Source of the DNA: Crambe crambe
Taxonomy: Eukaryota > Porifera > Demospongiae > Poecilosclerida > Crambeidae
DNA: 64,000 nucleotides
Assembly (NCBI GenBank): GCA_963924555.1
Contig: OZ004587.1
Coordinates: 2,046,001-2,110,000, forward strand
Reading direction: 5' to 3'
Shown: in pieces, positions 55,901 to 64,000 of the stretch
Layout: the number at the start of each line of letters is the position of its first letter
How positions within the stretch are numbered: the first letter of the stretch is position 1
Notes under the pieces: model-generated
What the model saw: the letters and a program-made list of their open reading frames with translations, nothing else
What the model was told of the DNA's origin: nothing
Databases searched by the model: none
Position numbers and translations under genes: made by a program

Positions 55901-56885
55901 AAATTATGTATATTGATCATAGAGAAAAGAAAATGGCATAACAGCAGCACAACTGAGCTTTCGAGCAATGGCTGAGAAAGTATAGCTCTAATTGTTGGCT
56001 CTTTTATGATGATAGTGAGTACTAAGATGGCAAGTATGAAACTCCAGAGTGCATGTAAGAGCTCACTAATTTGCACTCATTCACAACTAGGATATGCTCA
56101 TTATGGGTTGCATACAGCTTTTTAGATTACTAGCTACAAGCTAGGGCAATGTGCAACATTAATTTTGACAGCGAGGGAGCAAGTATTCTTAAGGTAGGCA
56201 GCTGCATAATTATAATAAAAATTTGTAATGCTTACCACAAAGTAAGCCTAGCACCTACTATAATAATATCCAAAAGGCTGTAGAAATCGATCAAGGCAAT
56301 TACAATTGGAGCATGCGACTCTGCCCTACTATTGCACGTATATGGGTAATTGGGGCATTTTGGATTGTAGACCTAGATACATACAACAATTTCAATGAGG
56401 TATGACCTGAGAGTCCTCCGCTTGCTTGCTGGATAAATTTAAAATAATTAAAATATCACTTTTTTGTCATGGTTTTTCATTATAGTTATTTCATAGCTAG
56501 TAAGGGTGTAATTATTCGCTGGACTGGATGCTATAATATACTGGACTGGACCACTTGTCTGACCTTCATCTATTTTCTGTATGTTCATTCATGGTGAGCA
56601 AAGTGTATTTCTACCAACTTCATTCATAAAATAATTAGTAAACAATTAATTCGCCCATTACACTTAATTCTCACCGTTGTTTAATAAATCCTGCATCTTG
56701 AGCTTGTATAAAAAGATGACACCTATCAACAACCACCATGCAGTCAAAATGAAAGGGATGAACCAGACATGGCGGGAAAGGACAGGGTAGCCTCTCTGCT
56801 TTGGTCTATGGCCGTTGAAGCAATAATATTGCCTCAGGTACTGGACCCGAGACTTCCACAACTGCACTAGTTCAGACCTGATCAT
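44648..56885 (-). CDS. SRCR/2A/Death/kinase-like/Roc-COR receptor-like gene, copy 2
   Basis: Six exons join in frame with GT-AG borders: 56885-56675, 54061-53915, 52926-52609, 51765-51487, 48202-46571 and 46491-44648, total 4,431 nt and 1,476 residues. All joins are phase 1. Order: type II signal anchor (about residues 40-60), first half of an SRCR domain, hydrophobic segment, 2A motif with its proline at residue 225, Death domain, Ser/Thr-rich linker, unassigned region, kinase-like region, Roc GTPase and COR. With 2A skipping the products would be 224 residues (membrane, SRCR) and 1,252 residues (Pro-Death-kinase-like-Roc-COR). The second SRCR half seen in copy 1 is absent from the intron where it should be. 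The scheme suggests an extracellular sensor whose signalling part is released co-translationally; that is inference. I know of no described protein with this order. Confidence 0.7.
46571..48202 (-). CDS. Linker, unassigned region and kinase-like region of copy 2
   Basis: 544 residues, phase 1-1. An apparent signal peptide [18 protein letters not shown] at the ORF start is an artefact: CTATCTTATAG is an intron acceptor, and the exon starts at [10 protein letters not shown]. Residues 1-60 are Ser/Thr-rich. Then come about 200 residues of unknown type ([39 protein letters not shown]). The last 200 resemble a protein kinase without catalytic residues: [11 protein letters not shown] where VAxK is expected, [12 protein letters not shown] like a hinge, [11 protein letters not shown] where HRDxxxxN is expected, LIPVYG for DFG, and [20 protein letters not shown], the RPxxxxL signature of the last kinase helix. 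The kinase assignment is a moderate guess. Confidence 0.6.
49866..49903. repeat. Poly-G tract (38 G)
   Basis: Flanked by CATTACAC and TGACCCTGCTGG. The poly-proline/glycine frames across it are by-products. Nearby GGCAGACCCAACTG and GGGCCACC suggest it sits in a hAT-like relic, as at 20.5 and 29.7 kb. Confidence 0.95.
50002..50053. repeat. Palindrome, 23-bp perfect arms
   Basis: Arm TTACCAAACCTTTATTCCA plus CATA, six-base loop ATATTA, then the exact complement. Would form a cruciform or hairpin; possibly the end of a foldback element. Confidence 0.85.
50400..50660. mobile_element. Dispersed 'GAGCGAGCAAGTATTC' element (copy c)
   Basis: Has GTGAGCGAGCAAGCAAGTATTC-type start, AAAGCACTTAGATAAGCCTAG and the TTTCAATGAGTCATGACCTGAGAGTC end with CGCTTGCTGAATTATTA. 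Related copies lie at 6545, 13680 and 56140. Confidence 0.5.
51487..51765 (-). CDS. Copy 2 exon: Death domain
   Basis: Same length (279 nt) and phase as in copy 1. Reads [56 protein letters not shown]. The first codon is completed by the last base of the 2A exon, so the chain is NPGP-DIDE: if skipping occurs, this domain is the N-terminus of the cytosolic product after a single proline. The Death fold mediates homotypic assembly in innate-immune and apoptosis pathways. Donor AAAG|GTATAA is weaker than in copy 1. Confidence 0.85.
52609..52926 (-). CDS. Copy 2 exon: hydrophobic segment plus 2A-like skipping motif
   Basis: 106 residues, phase 1-1, acceptor TTTTTTATAG and donor [30 protein letters not shown] is followed by a Cys-rich, basic stretch ([34 protein letters not shown]) and the skipping motif GDVETNPGP with a leucine-rich lead (LAPLKLLLC). 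It has about 17 residues more than copy 1 before YRRR. There is no in-frame ATG: the apparent start is TTG, so the exon depends on an upstream start, which the signal-anchor exon supplies in the right phase. Cellular 2A motifs with hydrophobic leaders are known from sea-urchin NLR-type proteins; here the motif sits inside a multi-exon receptor. Confidence 0.85.
53466..53530. repeat. Imperfect hairpin in intron
   Basis: TACTGCAACCTCTTATGAAA with CAATCC pairs with GGATTG and TTTTCATATGAGGCTGTAGTA across an eleven-base loop. It lies where copy 1 has its second SRCR exon region. Confidence 0.6.
53915..54061 (-). CDS. Copy 2 exon: SRCR domain, first half
   Basis: After [54 protein letters not shown], then donor ACAG|GTAGTA. 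It matches the first half of an SRCR domain, and unlike copy 1 keeps the cysteines in TVCD and VVCKQLG. GTVCD lacks the usual GxW before TVC. Phase 1-1. Without the second half, the domain should not fold normally unless another exon supplies it. Confidence 0.75.
54062..56674 (-). other. Intron of copy 2
   Basis: 2.6 kb between the signal-anchor and SRCR exons. A minus-strand frame at 55849-56076 has hydrophobic stretches but no ATG and a stop directly upstream. At 56140-56430 lies another 'GCGAGxGAGCAAGTATTC' element with its TTTCAATGAGGTATGACCTG end. Confidence 0.5.
56675..56885 (-). CDS. Copy 2 exon: N-terminal signal-anchor exon
   Basis: ATG at 56885, 70 codons, phase-1 donor AACG|GTGAGA. 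Basic N-terminus ([29 protein letters not shown]), then hydrophobic span [20 protein letters not shown]. An acceptor (ATTTTAG) ends at 56896, ten bases upstream of the ATG, as in copy 1. Type II topology is predicted. Differences between the copies are few and mostly within or just after the membrane span. Confidence 0.7.
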
Positions 56886-57422
56886 CCTCTCACACCTAAA
56901 ATGATAAGTTCATCATCACCTTTCAAACAGGAACCAATTATAGCTAGTTGATTTAAGGACTGCCACACCAAAATTAAACAATGAGACCAATGAGGGACAG
57001 TTAGCTATGCCAATGAATAAATCTCATGATTCTCATCCTATACTTTTTAATATTGAAGGTAAATGCTCAGCCATTCAAAGTGGAAAGCCAAAAGCAATTA
57101 TTTCTCTTTTTGCATCTGATTCACATGCAGTAAGATAATATAAGAATGGCTGGAAATTATACATGTAGTTAGTTATGAATTATTATTCATAGCATGCTAT
57201 ACATATTATTAATATATAATTCATAGCATGCTACACAAAGTCTGATTCCTATTCCTCTTAATGCAGACTGCTTTTATTGATACTTAGCTATTACACAGAG
57301 TTGAAGGCATTCTGAATTAGCTAGTACTCCTGTTATTCAGATGATGTTGGAAATTATACCTATTTCTACTGCTGATGCATAAAATAAAACAGCTAAGGAA
57401 ATTTTCTGACAGCTATATAATA

Positions 57423-57544
57423 ATTCAATAGAATTAGTTCTCATAAAATTAGCTTATGAAACAGACCACCAACGTTTCGACCAGAATACTCTAGCCTTCA
57501 TCAGGGTGATACTAAAAATGCACACAGAAACGACCTTATATATT
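57423..57544 (-). ncRNA. Hammerhead-ribozyme-like core, left end
   Basis: On the minus strand: CTGATGA (57504-57498), a stem of seven pairs GGCTAGA/TCTGGTC with loop GTAT, then GAAA (57478-57475) and CGTTGGTGG. This is the hammerhead core order CUGANGA-stem II-GAAA. An extra A between CUGAUGA and the stem departs from the consensus, so cleavage is uncertain. Hammerhead motifs are known from terminal repeats of Penelope-like elements. Confidence 0.5.
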
Positions 57545-57626
57545 TACGCTTGTTATCTTGACAACGCACATGCATATGCCTATGGATATTATGTTATAGT
57601 GTGCCATTACCCGGAGTTATAAAACA

Positions 57627-57941
57627 CTATTTCCTTAAGGCTTTAAGTGTAGAAACCCAGCAACCTTGAAGTTCTAGACCTACATCACTATTAAAACGCT
57701 GTTCTTCTGAAGTTAAACTAATGTGAAGCGCTTCTTTTAGAAGCAGCTCCTTCCTAGTCCTAGCTTGATCTACAACTGAAGCTTCCTTCCATAATATAGG
57801 ATGATGACTACTCCAGGCATGATCAGCAACTGCAGACTTTTCTTGTTCTCCTCGTAGGCAAGCTTCCTTATGCTCCTTCAATCTAGTTTCCAGCCTTCTC
57901 ACCGTTCCACCAATGTAAAATTTTCCACAACTACAAGGTAG
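57627..57941 (-). pseudogene. GIY-YIG endonuclease piece of the Penelope-like element
   Basis: CSCGKFYIGGTVRRLETRLK, EHKEACLRGEQEKSAVADHA, then LLLKEALHISL. YIGGT is the GIY-YIG signature and RxxxRLxEH...HxxxxxHxIxW follows the PLE pattern (AWSSHHPILWKEASV). An in-frame TAG lies just upstream of CSCGKFY, so it is cut off from the RT piece. Confidence 0.75.
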
Positions 57942-58234
57942 CTACCCTATAAACAACATTAGAATTTTGGTCAGATGGCAACTTATCCTTAACCTTAGAA
58001 AGTTTGGATCTCAAACTAACCCCTGATCTAAAAACAACCTTAATATCAAATTTTCTGCAAACCCTCCTAATCTCTTCACTAAGGCCTTTAACATATGGAA
58101 TTATTATTAGTTTTTTTTCCGTTTCTTCCCCATTTCCCTAGGTTTTGGTGCTACGGGATTTAAAGTTGCAGAGAGAAAGGCTTCTGGGTAATCATTATTA
58201 ACAAGAACTTTTTTAAGATGCATATGTTCCTTAA

Positions 58235-58525
58235 CTAAGTCCTCTTCATGTGTAGTAACCCTCGTGGCTCTATCATATAAGCTTTTAATAACTCCCCTTT
58301 TACATGTATTGGATGGTGTGATCTATAATTTGAATACCTATCTGTGTGTGTCTGTTTCCTATATACTGTAGATAAAATTTTACCATCATTGTCTACTTCT
58401 AATAAACAATCTAAGAAGGGAAATTTACCATCTTTCTCTAACTCTATCGTAAATTTAATTGAAGGTCCAACTTTATTCAAATGTCTAATATATAAGGTCG
58501 TTTCTGTGTGTGTTTTTAGTATCAC
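58235..58525 (-). pseudogene. Reverse transcriptase C-terminal piece of the Penelope-like element
   Basis: Reads IKFTIELEKDGKFPFLDCLL, EVDNDGKILSTVYRKQTHTD, RYSNYRSHHPIHVKGELLKA. PLE reverse transcriptases end with FTxExExxxxLPFLDxxxxR...TxxYRKPTxTxxYxxxxSxHPxxxKxxxxxxLxxRA. The frame ends at 58235 and the catalytic YxDD region is absent. Confidence 0.75.
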
Positions 58526-58609
58526 CCTGATGAAGGCTAGAGTATTCTGGTCGAAACGTTGGTGGTTTGTTTCATAAGTTAATTTTATGAGAACTAATTC
58601 TATTGAATT
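58487..58609 (+). ncRNA. Hammerhead-ribozyme-like core, right end
   Basis: Plus strand: CTGATGA (58527-58533), stem GGCTAGA (58535-58541), loop GTAT, TCTGGTC (58546-58552), GAAA (58553-58556). Same departure (extra A at 58534) as the left end. Because the two ends are inverted, one core lies on each strand. Confidence 0.5.
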
Positions 58610-61600
58610 TTTATCATGTTAGCTGAGAAAAATAAGCAGAGCTATACTAATCTAGTGCAGCCTTTTTATAAGCTGTATTAGCCATAGCTACTACTGCTAG
58701 TATGAAGATTTCCTTTATACATTGACCATAGGCTTCAAAGCTTTCCTTCATCTGTTTTTATTCATCAGGTACTAGCTAGCTATGTAGTGTTGAGATCATA
58801 TCACATTTTTCTTGAAATTTACACAACCTGACCAAAATTAGCTATTAAAATATTGCCAATGAAAATCTTGAGATATTACAAGAACTTCATAGTGCTCAAT
58901 AAATCATGCCGGCATTTTTAAAAAGTTATTATGGGTGCACAGGAGCATTTTAGGTGTGCTGCAGCATTTTTTAGCATTTTAGCTAGGTAGAATTTAGACA
59001 TCATTACACATTATAGCTAGCTAAACACATAAACTTTGCAACATAAAGAGCACAGGAGACTGAGATAGCTAAGATATGAACATTTTGGCCATTATAATCA
59101 CTACTAAGTCACAGAGACTGTTCATTACAAGTTTTACTAATTGAATACAACAAGTATAATGAACTTAAACTTTGTTCAAGTGATGTTGATAATTTGAAAG
59201 CTTTTCCTTTTCTCAGTGATCGAATAGAGGATTTAAAAAGAGAACTTCCAACTTAGCTATCTTGCAAAAGTGGATGGTGTTTCTTCTGAAGTGAATAAGC
59301 TTGAGTGGTGGAAGAATAATGCTAGTCATTTAATTTTGAGCTGAAGTTTGGGCATTATAGGTAGAATCCAAAGCATTATGGGCAGTGTGCATGAGAATTA
59401 GGGAATAACATTATGGGGAGAATTTGGAGCATAATTTATTGAGCCAGCTGCTTGACTGAGTGTGCTGACCGCTCAAGCGTCTGTAGTTACAACCTATATT
59501 ATAGTTAGTGTAGTATTTAGTGAGGACATGAGAGGGGGAAAATTAATGATACTATTGCGATCACTTTATACTATCATACGTACCTTTGCTTTGGAGATCG
59601 AGTGGGGTGAGCCCCGCCCTCCTAAAATGACCACAAGTACTGGCGCTACTTGAACTAGCTAGTTACGCCGAGTACTCTTAGAATAGAAACTACTACTCTA
59701 GCACTAGTTTAGACACAATCTATCAGCAAACTGACTCCAACACTCAGCAAATCAAACTCATAAGAGAAAAAGCTCTCTCTTATTGCAGTGATGCAATCAT
59801 GAGAACTACGCATGCGCAGTTAATTTAGAATTATTCAATTTGACCACAAAAATTAAATAAATGTTCACTAACTCAATGTGTGCATAGGTGGAGTGATGAG
59901 ATCTTCTCTGGTTTGACCTTTGACCTGTGGAAGGGAGTCGAGATGATCACCATAGTGACAAAAATAATTAAGTGCAAAAGTAGCTGAACTACATGTAAAG
60001 TATAGGCTTGAACACTCTCCACCTTTAGATTACTGACTCTACTGATGACTGGAACCATGAGGGTTAAGGGTCATAAGTGTAGAATGTTGACAGAATCTAA
60101 TTGGCTGTGACAATCAGTAACACAACTACGAAAGTTTAGAGCAGAAACCATGTGTTGTCCAACATCATACACCTGACACTCATAGCTACGTAGCTTCTTT
60201 GTCTTTAAAGTGACACATGATGGGGAAATGAAAACACAGGTAGTAATTGCTCTCTATCATATTATTAATGCAAACCAGAGTACAGTGCAAGCAGACGTTT
60301 ATACTGTACATATGGTGGACTTCTTTTCTATTCACACCACTTTGACCATGGCCTCAGATACCAGATTTTAAATTCATTCCATTCAGTGTATGCAGCAAAG
60401 TGGGCATGTGCTTGCTCTGGTCAAGCACAGAATCTTCTGGTGTACTAGTTTGCCTACACAACAGTTCATTAGGAGCCATGATATGATATGACGAGTGATG
60501 ATCATTTTAATGTGTGAATTAGTAACCAGAGAGTTCAGGTCTGCCTCCCATGTAGCCACTGCACTTAAGCACCTACGTACCATCACAGTCCTATCCAATT
60601 AGGTCTGTGGTCCTACACAGCTATGATACATCCAGAAACAATAATGTGATTGGGTTGAGAGAGACCATGACCTACCTGGCCATTGCACTCACTTATGTAT
60701 TAATATTTGGAGTCAGTTAAAGTACTAGGATTCTCCCCAGTTAAGCTGATCAGAGCAGGTCACATTAACTTGTGGCTATTAAAATACATTGTTTTAACCA
60801 CATGAAAGAAAAATGGGCCCCATCAGAGTAGTGTTGCACTTCTCTAACACTGTTTGGGGAGAACTTGATGATGGATGTGGGAGAGGTAGTTGTGTTACCT
60901 CACACATTCACTGTCAAATAACAGTTAAATAAGGAAGTGACTCTATTTACAACTAATGAAGGTCATTATCACAATTGACAGATCTTGGTACAGTCTAGCC
61001 TTTTTTCTTTTTCTTTTTTTTTTTGGGGGGGGGGGAAAGAGACCCTTCGCATACCATCTGCAAAGATCGATTTAAAAAGGAGGGCCTGGGGCTGAGGCTA
61101 GACAATCATCAGTTTCAAGTGGTAAAATGTGAACTTTGACATTAAAATAATAATGCTGGAGAGACTGAGAGATGGCCAGTGGCTGAGAACAAGGGGTCAA
61201 AGGAGAGAAGGGAGGAGTCACACAGACACTATTAGTAACCCATTGAGATTGCAGAATATTTGAATGCATGTAGTCAAGATTAATTTTATTAAAAGGAGGG
61301 AGTGCTGAGATAGTAAACTATGCACTATGCTTTCCACTCCTACAAGTCAACCACACAAGAGCTACGTCAGTTTCCTCAACACAGTACAAGTCTACCACTG
61401 TGAAGACCACACCCATCCTTCTACCCATATTGGATTTATTTTCCGAATTATGGGGATTTAATGCAAAAGATTTTGAAGAAATTGAAAGGGGTGAATTTAA
61501 GGAAGTAGGTGGTTTTGGGGGTGGTATTGTTTATGGTGTTGTTATATGTCGATGAGTTTTATCTCTTTATAAGAGTTAGTCGTATCATCCACACAGTAGG

Positions 61601-63309
61601 TGAGATAAAACCTGTTGGATACTATTGAGGATCATGTGACTCGGAGGAAAGGCTTATCAATACCCAATTACAACTTGCATCCATTCTGTAGGTAACCTTC
61701 TGACATGGCACTCTTGCCACACCAGTAAACAACAGTCAAGTGATCAGTGTCAGATCAAAAACTGGTACAACCAGTTATAACACCAGCTGATTCACTAAGG
61801 TCAACATGATTGCTTCTCAAGTGGTTTGATTGTACTGCCTAATGCTCAAATGGTATTTGACTGATGACAGACTGTTTTACTTTATGCTTTGTTGTATGTT
61901 CAGAACATTTTCCACTGCTGGAGCACTCTTAGCTATCACTATACCTGCTATAGTTTACATTGCTGTTGACTGCTGCAAAGGACTTGGCCACTACATTGTC
62001 ACTCATTCACAAGATAGTATAGTCTAATCTGGAGTAGTGGCGACCCTTACCAACCAAGCACTTCGGTAAGGGTCGTGGAGTATCACGTGGGATGGAAAAA
62101 GCTACATGACTCTACAGTACTAAAAAAGAGCCCGGGGATAATGACCTGTTCAAGGTAAATGCACAGCATAATAATCGGTGTAATAGATCATAGATTGTCC
62201 CATACACACCTTTAATAAGGTTCTAGGGTCTTAGACTTTGATCATTGTACACTGTCTTGGACCTCCTCAATGGTCCCACTCAGATTCTAATTGATTGGCT
62301 AAAAGCACATGCATTGCTGCTGGATTTCTCAGTAACAAGCTACCTATAACCTCTGAACCCCCTTATGTATGTTAGATGAATGCATGTGGAGGGTGAAACA
62401 TTCAGAGGTTTTTGGTTCTTTATTGGATGCCATAACTAACCAATATCCTGTCCCATAAGCATCCATTAATACATCCATTAATACTCACATCTTACCAAAT
62501 ATACCTTGTCATTCATCATATAAAAATCCATGGAAATTTAAATCTCCCATATACAATTCACATTATAAATCAATGTCTATTTCTCTATAGTTCCTGTCCT
62601 TCAACCATAATGAGCCACTTAGTAATCGTACTTCCACTGCTTGGACCTGGTCATCAAAAAATCGAAGGTACAGTGAATCAACTACATCTCACTCTACTTA
62701 AATAAAAGGTGATACATGGTTGGAACAAAAGCTAAGCTGTTACTAAAAATGAGCAAAAACAGGTCAAGATTTGCTTCCAATGGGTTGAGCATCTCATCCC
62801 TACATGTTATGAAGACAATGATTTTAAGATTTGCAGTTCCCTAGGACTTACCACCACAAAGGGCAGTAAATTACTTATTTAACGGATTTCCCTGCCCTAT
62901 TTTGACAGAATTGAAATAAATTTAAACTTGTATATTCTCAGTATACTGCTGTTCATCTTTGTATACTAGATCCCAGTATACTCCTGTTTCTCTGTATACT
63001 AGAACACATGACCATATAAACATGATGCATAGTATACTGAGGTAGTTTATATTTAAGTTTATTTCGTCCTGCCTGCCTATAAGAAAGGAGAAAAAATCCG
63101 TTAAACAAGTGATTTGTTTGGAACTGCCTAATAATGACAGTTGCTTCTGGTTTGACTGTTAACATTCACAATACTTTTAGTGGGAAATGTTTGAGGAGGT
63201 GGTTTTATAAAAATTAAATTTCTCCCCCATGAGAATTTCCTGCTATGCAGTAATTATTGTATTCATGGAAATTCTCTACCTGTTAACTTGTGTACATTAT
63301 GACTGTTAG
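58610..63309. other. Gene-poor stretch
   Basis: No gene supported. The short frames at 59462, 59873, 60383, 61072 and 61830 have no recognised domain. A G-run lies near 61025-61035, next to the dispersed repeat 61077-61100 that matches the window's first bases. Talin-like sequence begins only at 63310. Confidence 0.5.
61077..61100. repeat. Dispersed short repeat (copy 2)
   Basis: Matches bases 1-24 of the window with about two differences, 61 kb apart, in the same orientation. Confidence 0.45.
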
Positions 63310-63530
63310 GTTCTGGGAGAGGCAGGTGTCTTGATCACTACCCATGCCAAGAATGGAGAGATTGATGAGTTCAGCAAAGCAGTGGACAGTACAGCCAATT
63401 CAGTGTACCAACTGACAGAAGTCAGTCCTCAGGCTGCATGTGTACTTGGTGGGTATAGCCGACTCAAGTAATACTGCTACCACTCCATGACTTGTGGACT
63501 AGACACAGTTTGCCAGAGCCTAGATCACAG
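63310..63530 (+). pseudogene. Talin rod exon, pseudogene copy
   Basis: After GACTGTTAG: VLGEAGVLITTHAKNGEID, EFSKAVDSTANSVYQLTEVS, PQAA, one extra base, then VYLVGIADSSNTATTP, stop, LVD, stop, TQFARA, stop, IT before CACAG|GTAAAT. The second part is the fuller version of the piece at 19423-19504 (VYLVGI...GLIDQTQFTRA). One frameshift and three stops (TGA from GGA-like, two TAG) prove decay. The first 45 residues are open and well preserved, so the damage is probably recent or the copy came from an active gene nearby. Confidence 0.75.
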
Positions 63531-63859
63531 GTAAATCACATCACCCAGTACATATGTGCATGACTATAGTAGCTTCTTCATCATCATCATCTTCTTTAAG
63601 TTCCCTCATTTTTTTATAATAAAATTGTGCTAAATAATAGATTTTGCTCATCCTGCTTCTTATGCCACCCCTGAAGGTCTCATACTTAGTAGGAAGAGAG
63701 ACGTAAATGTGGATTCCATAATAATTCCTGCAAGGGTCCATCCAAATAATGGACCAGTTACAATATACGTACCTGCTATTGAATCCCTCCCCTTTAATAG
63801 GAAAGCCTTTTATATAGTGGCCCTGTCTCATGTGTTGTAACAATGTGTTTGTACTGTAG

Positions 63860-63927
63860 ATGGCTGGTGCAGCTGTGAAGAAACCAGCTCAGCAAGTGTA
63901 ACTGATGAAGATACTACTAAGATCAAG
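63860..63927 (+). pseudogene. Talin I/LWEQ exon relic, right-hand copy
   Basis: MAGAAVKKPAQQV then TAA, then TDEDTTKIK, with TACTGTAG and CAAG|GTATGT borders. A deletion removes the TET...VKA part. The preceding 150 bases (GGTCCATCCAAATAATGGAC, AATGTGGA, TCCATAATAATTCCTGCAAG) match 30330-30400 and 27850-27960, showing that this is a displaced part of the talin cluster. Confidence 0.65.
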
Positions 63928-64000
63928 GTATGTACATGAAACAATTAAACCTCCAAGAATTGAATACCTAGGATACTCTGCTTTTTGCAAAATTGGCTTA

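Larger units (their letters stand above)
57422..58609 (-). mobile_element. Penelope-like retroelement, 5'-truncated, with inverted ends
   Basis: The ends, 57422-57544 and 58487-58609, are inverted copies about 123 bases long with few differences. Between them, on the minus strand, lie the end of a reverse transcriptase and a GIY-YIG endonuclease, the pairing that defines Penelope-like elements. A full element would carry about 2 kb more RT. Each end holds a hammerhead-like core. Frame breaks separate the two coding pieces, so the copy is inactive by itself. Confidence 0.8.

Noticed and set aside
55849-56076. Hydrophobic minus-strand frame as an extra membrane exon
   Set aside because: No ATG, a stop just upstream, no counterpart in copy 1 and no matching splice sites.
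1-64000. CRISPR array, rRNA, bacterial operons or tRNA genes
   Set aside because: The tandem repeats have no CRISPR repeat-spacer form, no rRNA core or complete tRNA cloverleaf was recognised, and genes are intron-split.

Overview
The window looks like nuclear DNA of a demosponge, most probably Amphimedon queenslandica or a close relative. It is AT-rich, thick with TAGCTA/AGCT words and short transposon relics, and its genes are split by introns. The recognisable proteins are animal types: Death domains, SRCR, Roc-COR GTPase, ankyrin repeats and the talin tail. No species-diagnostic marker was checked, so the organism is an inference.

Layout. (1) 0.6-7.6 kb, minus strand: 5' part of a receptor-like gene (copy 1). 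Exon order is signal anchor, two half-SRCR exons, an exon with a second hydrophobic segment ending in a 2A ribosome-skipping motif (GDVETNPGP), then a Death-domain exon; the rest lies beyond the left edge. A possible Ig-like exon pair sits on the plus strand inside its largest intron. (2) 7.6-19.4 kb: no convincing gene; duplicated modules, minisatellites and foldbacks. (3) 19.4-32.5 kb, plus strand: a broken, repeatedly duplicated set of talin C-terminal exons mixed with (CT)n/(AG)n, 52-bp and other tandem repeats, hAT-like elements and a 2.3-kb terminal-inverted-repeat element. (4) 33.6-44.6 kb, minus strand: a gene with a degenerate Roc-like P-loop, COR-like region, Death domain and 12 ankyrin repeats. 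(5) 44.6-56.9 kb, minus strand: complete copy 2 of the receptor-like gene, whose exons join in frame to predict 1,476 residues: anchor, half SRCR, 2A, Death, kinase-like region, Roc-COR. (6) 57.4-58.6 kb: a short Penelope-like element with 123-bp inverted ends and hammerhead-like cores. (7) 58.6-64 kb: mostly empty, ending in another talin pseudogene piece.

How it may work. Splice phases agree across the receptor exons, almost all phase 1-1. If the 2A motif acts, translation of copy 2 yields a 224-residue membrane product carrying the SRCR part and a separate 1,252-residue cytosolic product that begins at the 2A proline directly followed by the Death domain and runs through the kinase-like and Roc-COR regions. 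The neighbouring Roc-like/Death/ankyrin gene could meet it through Death-Death contacts. This is inferred from sequence alone.
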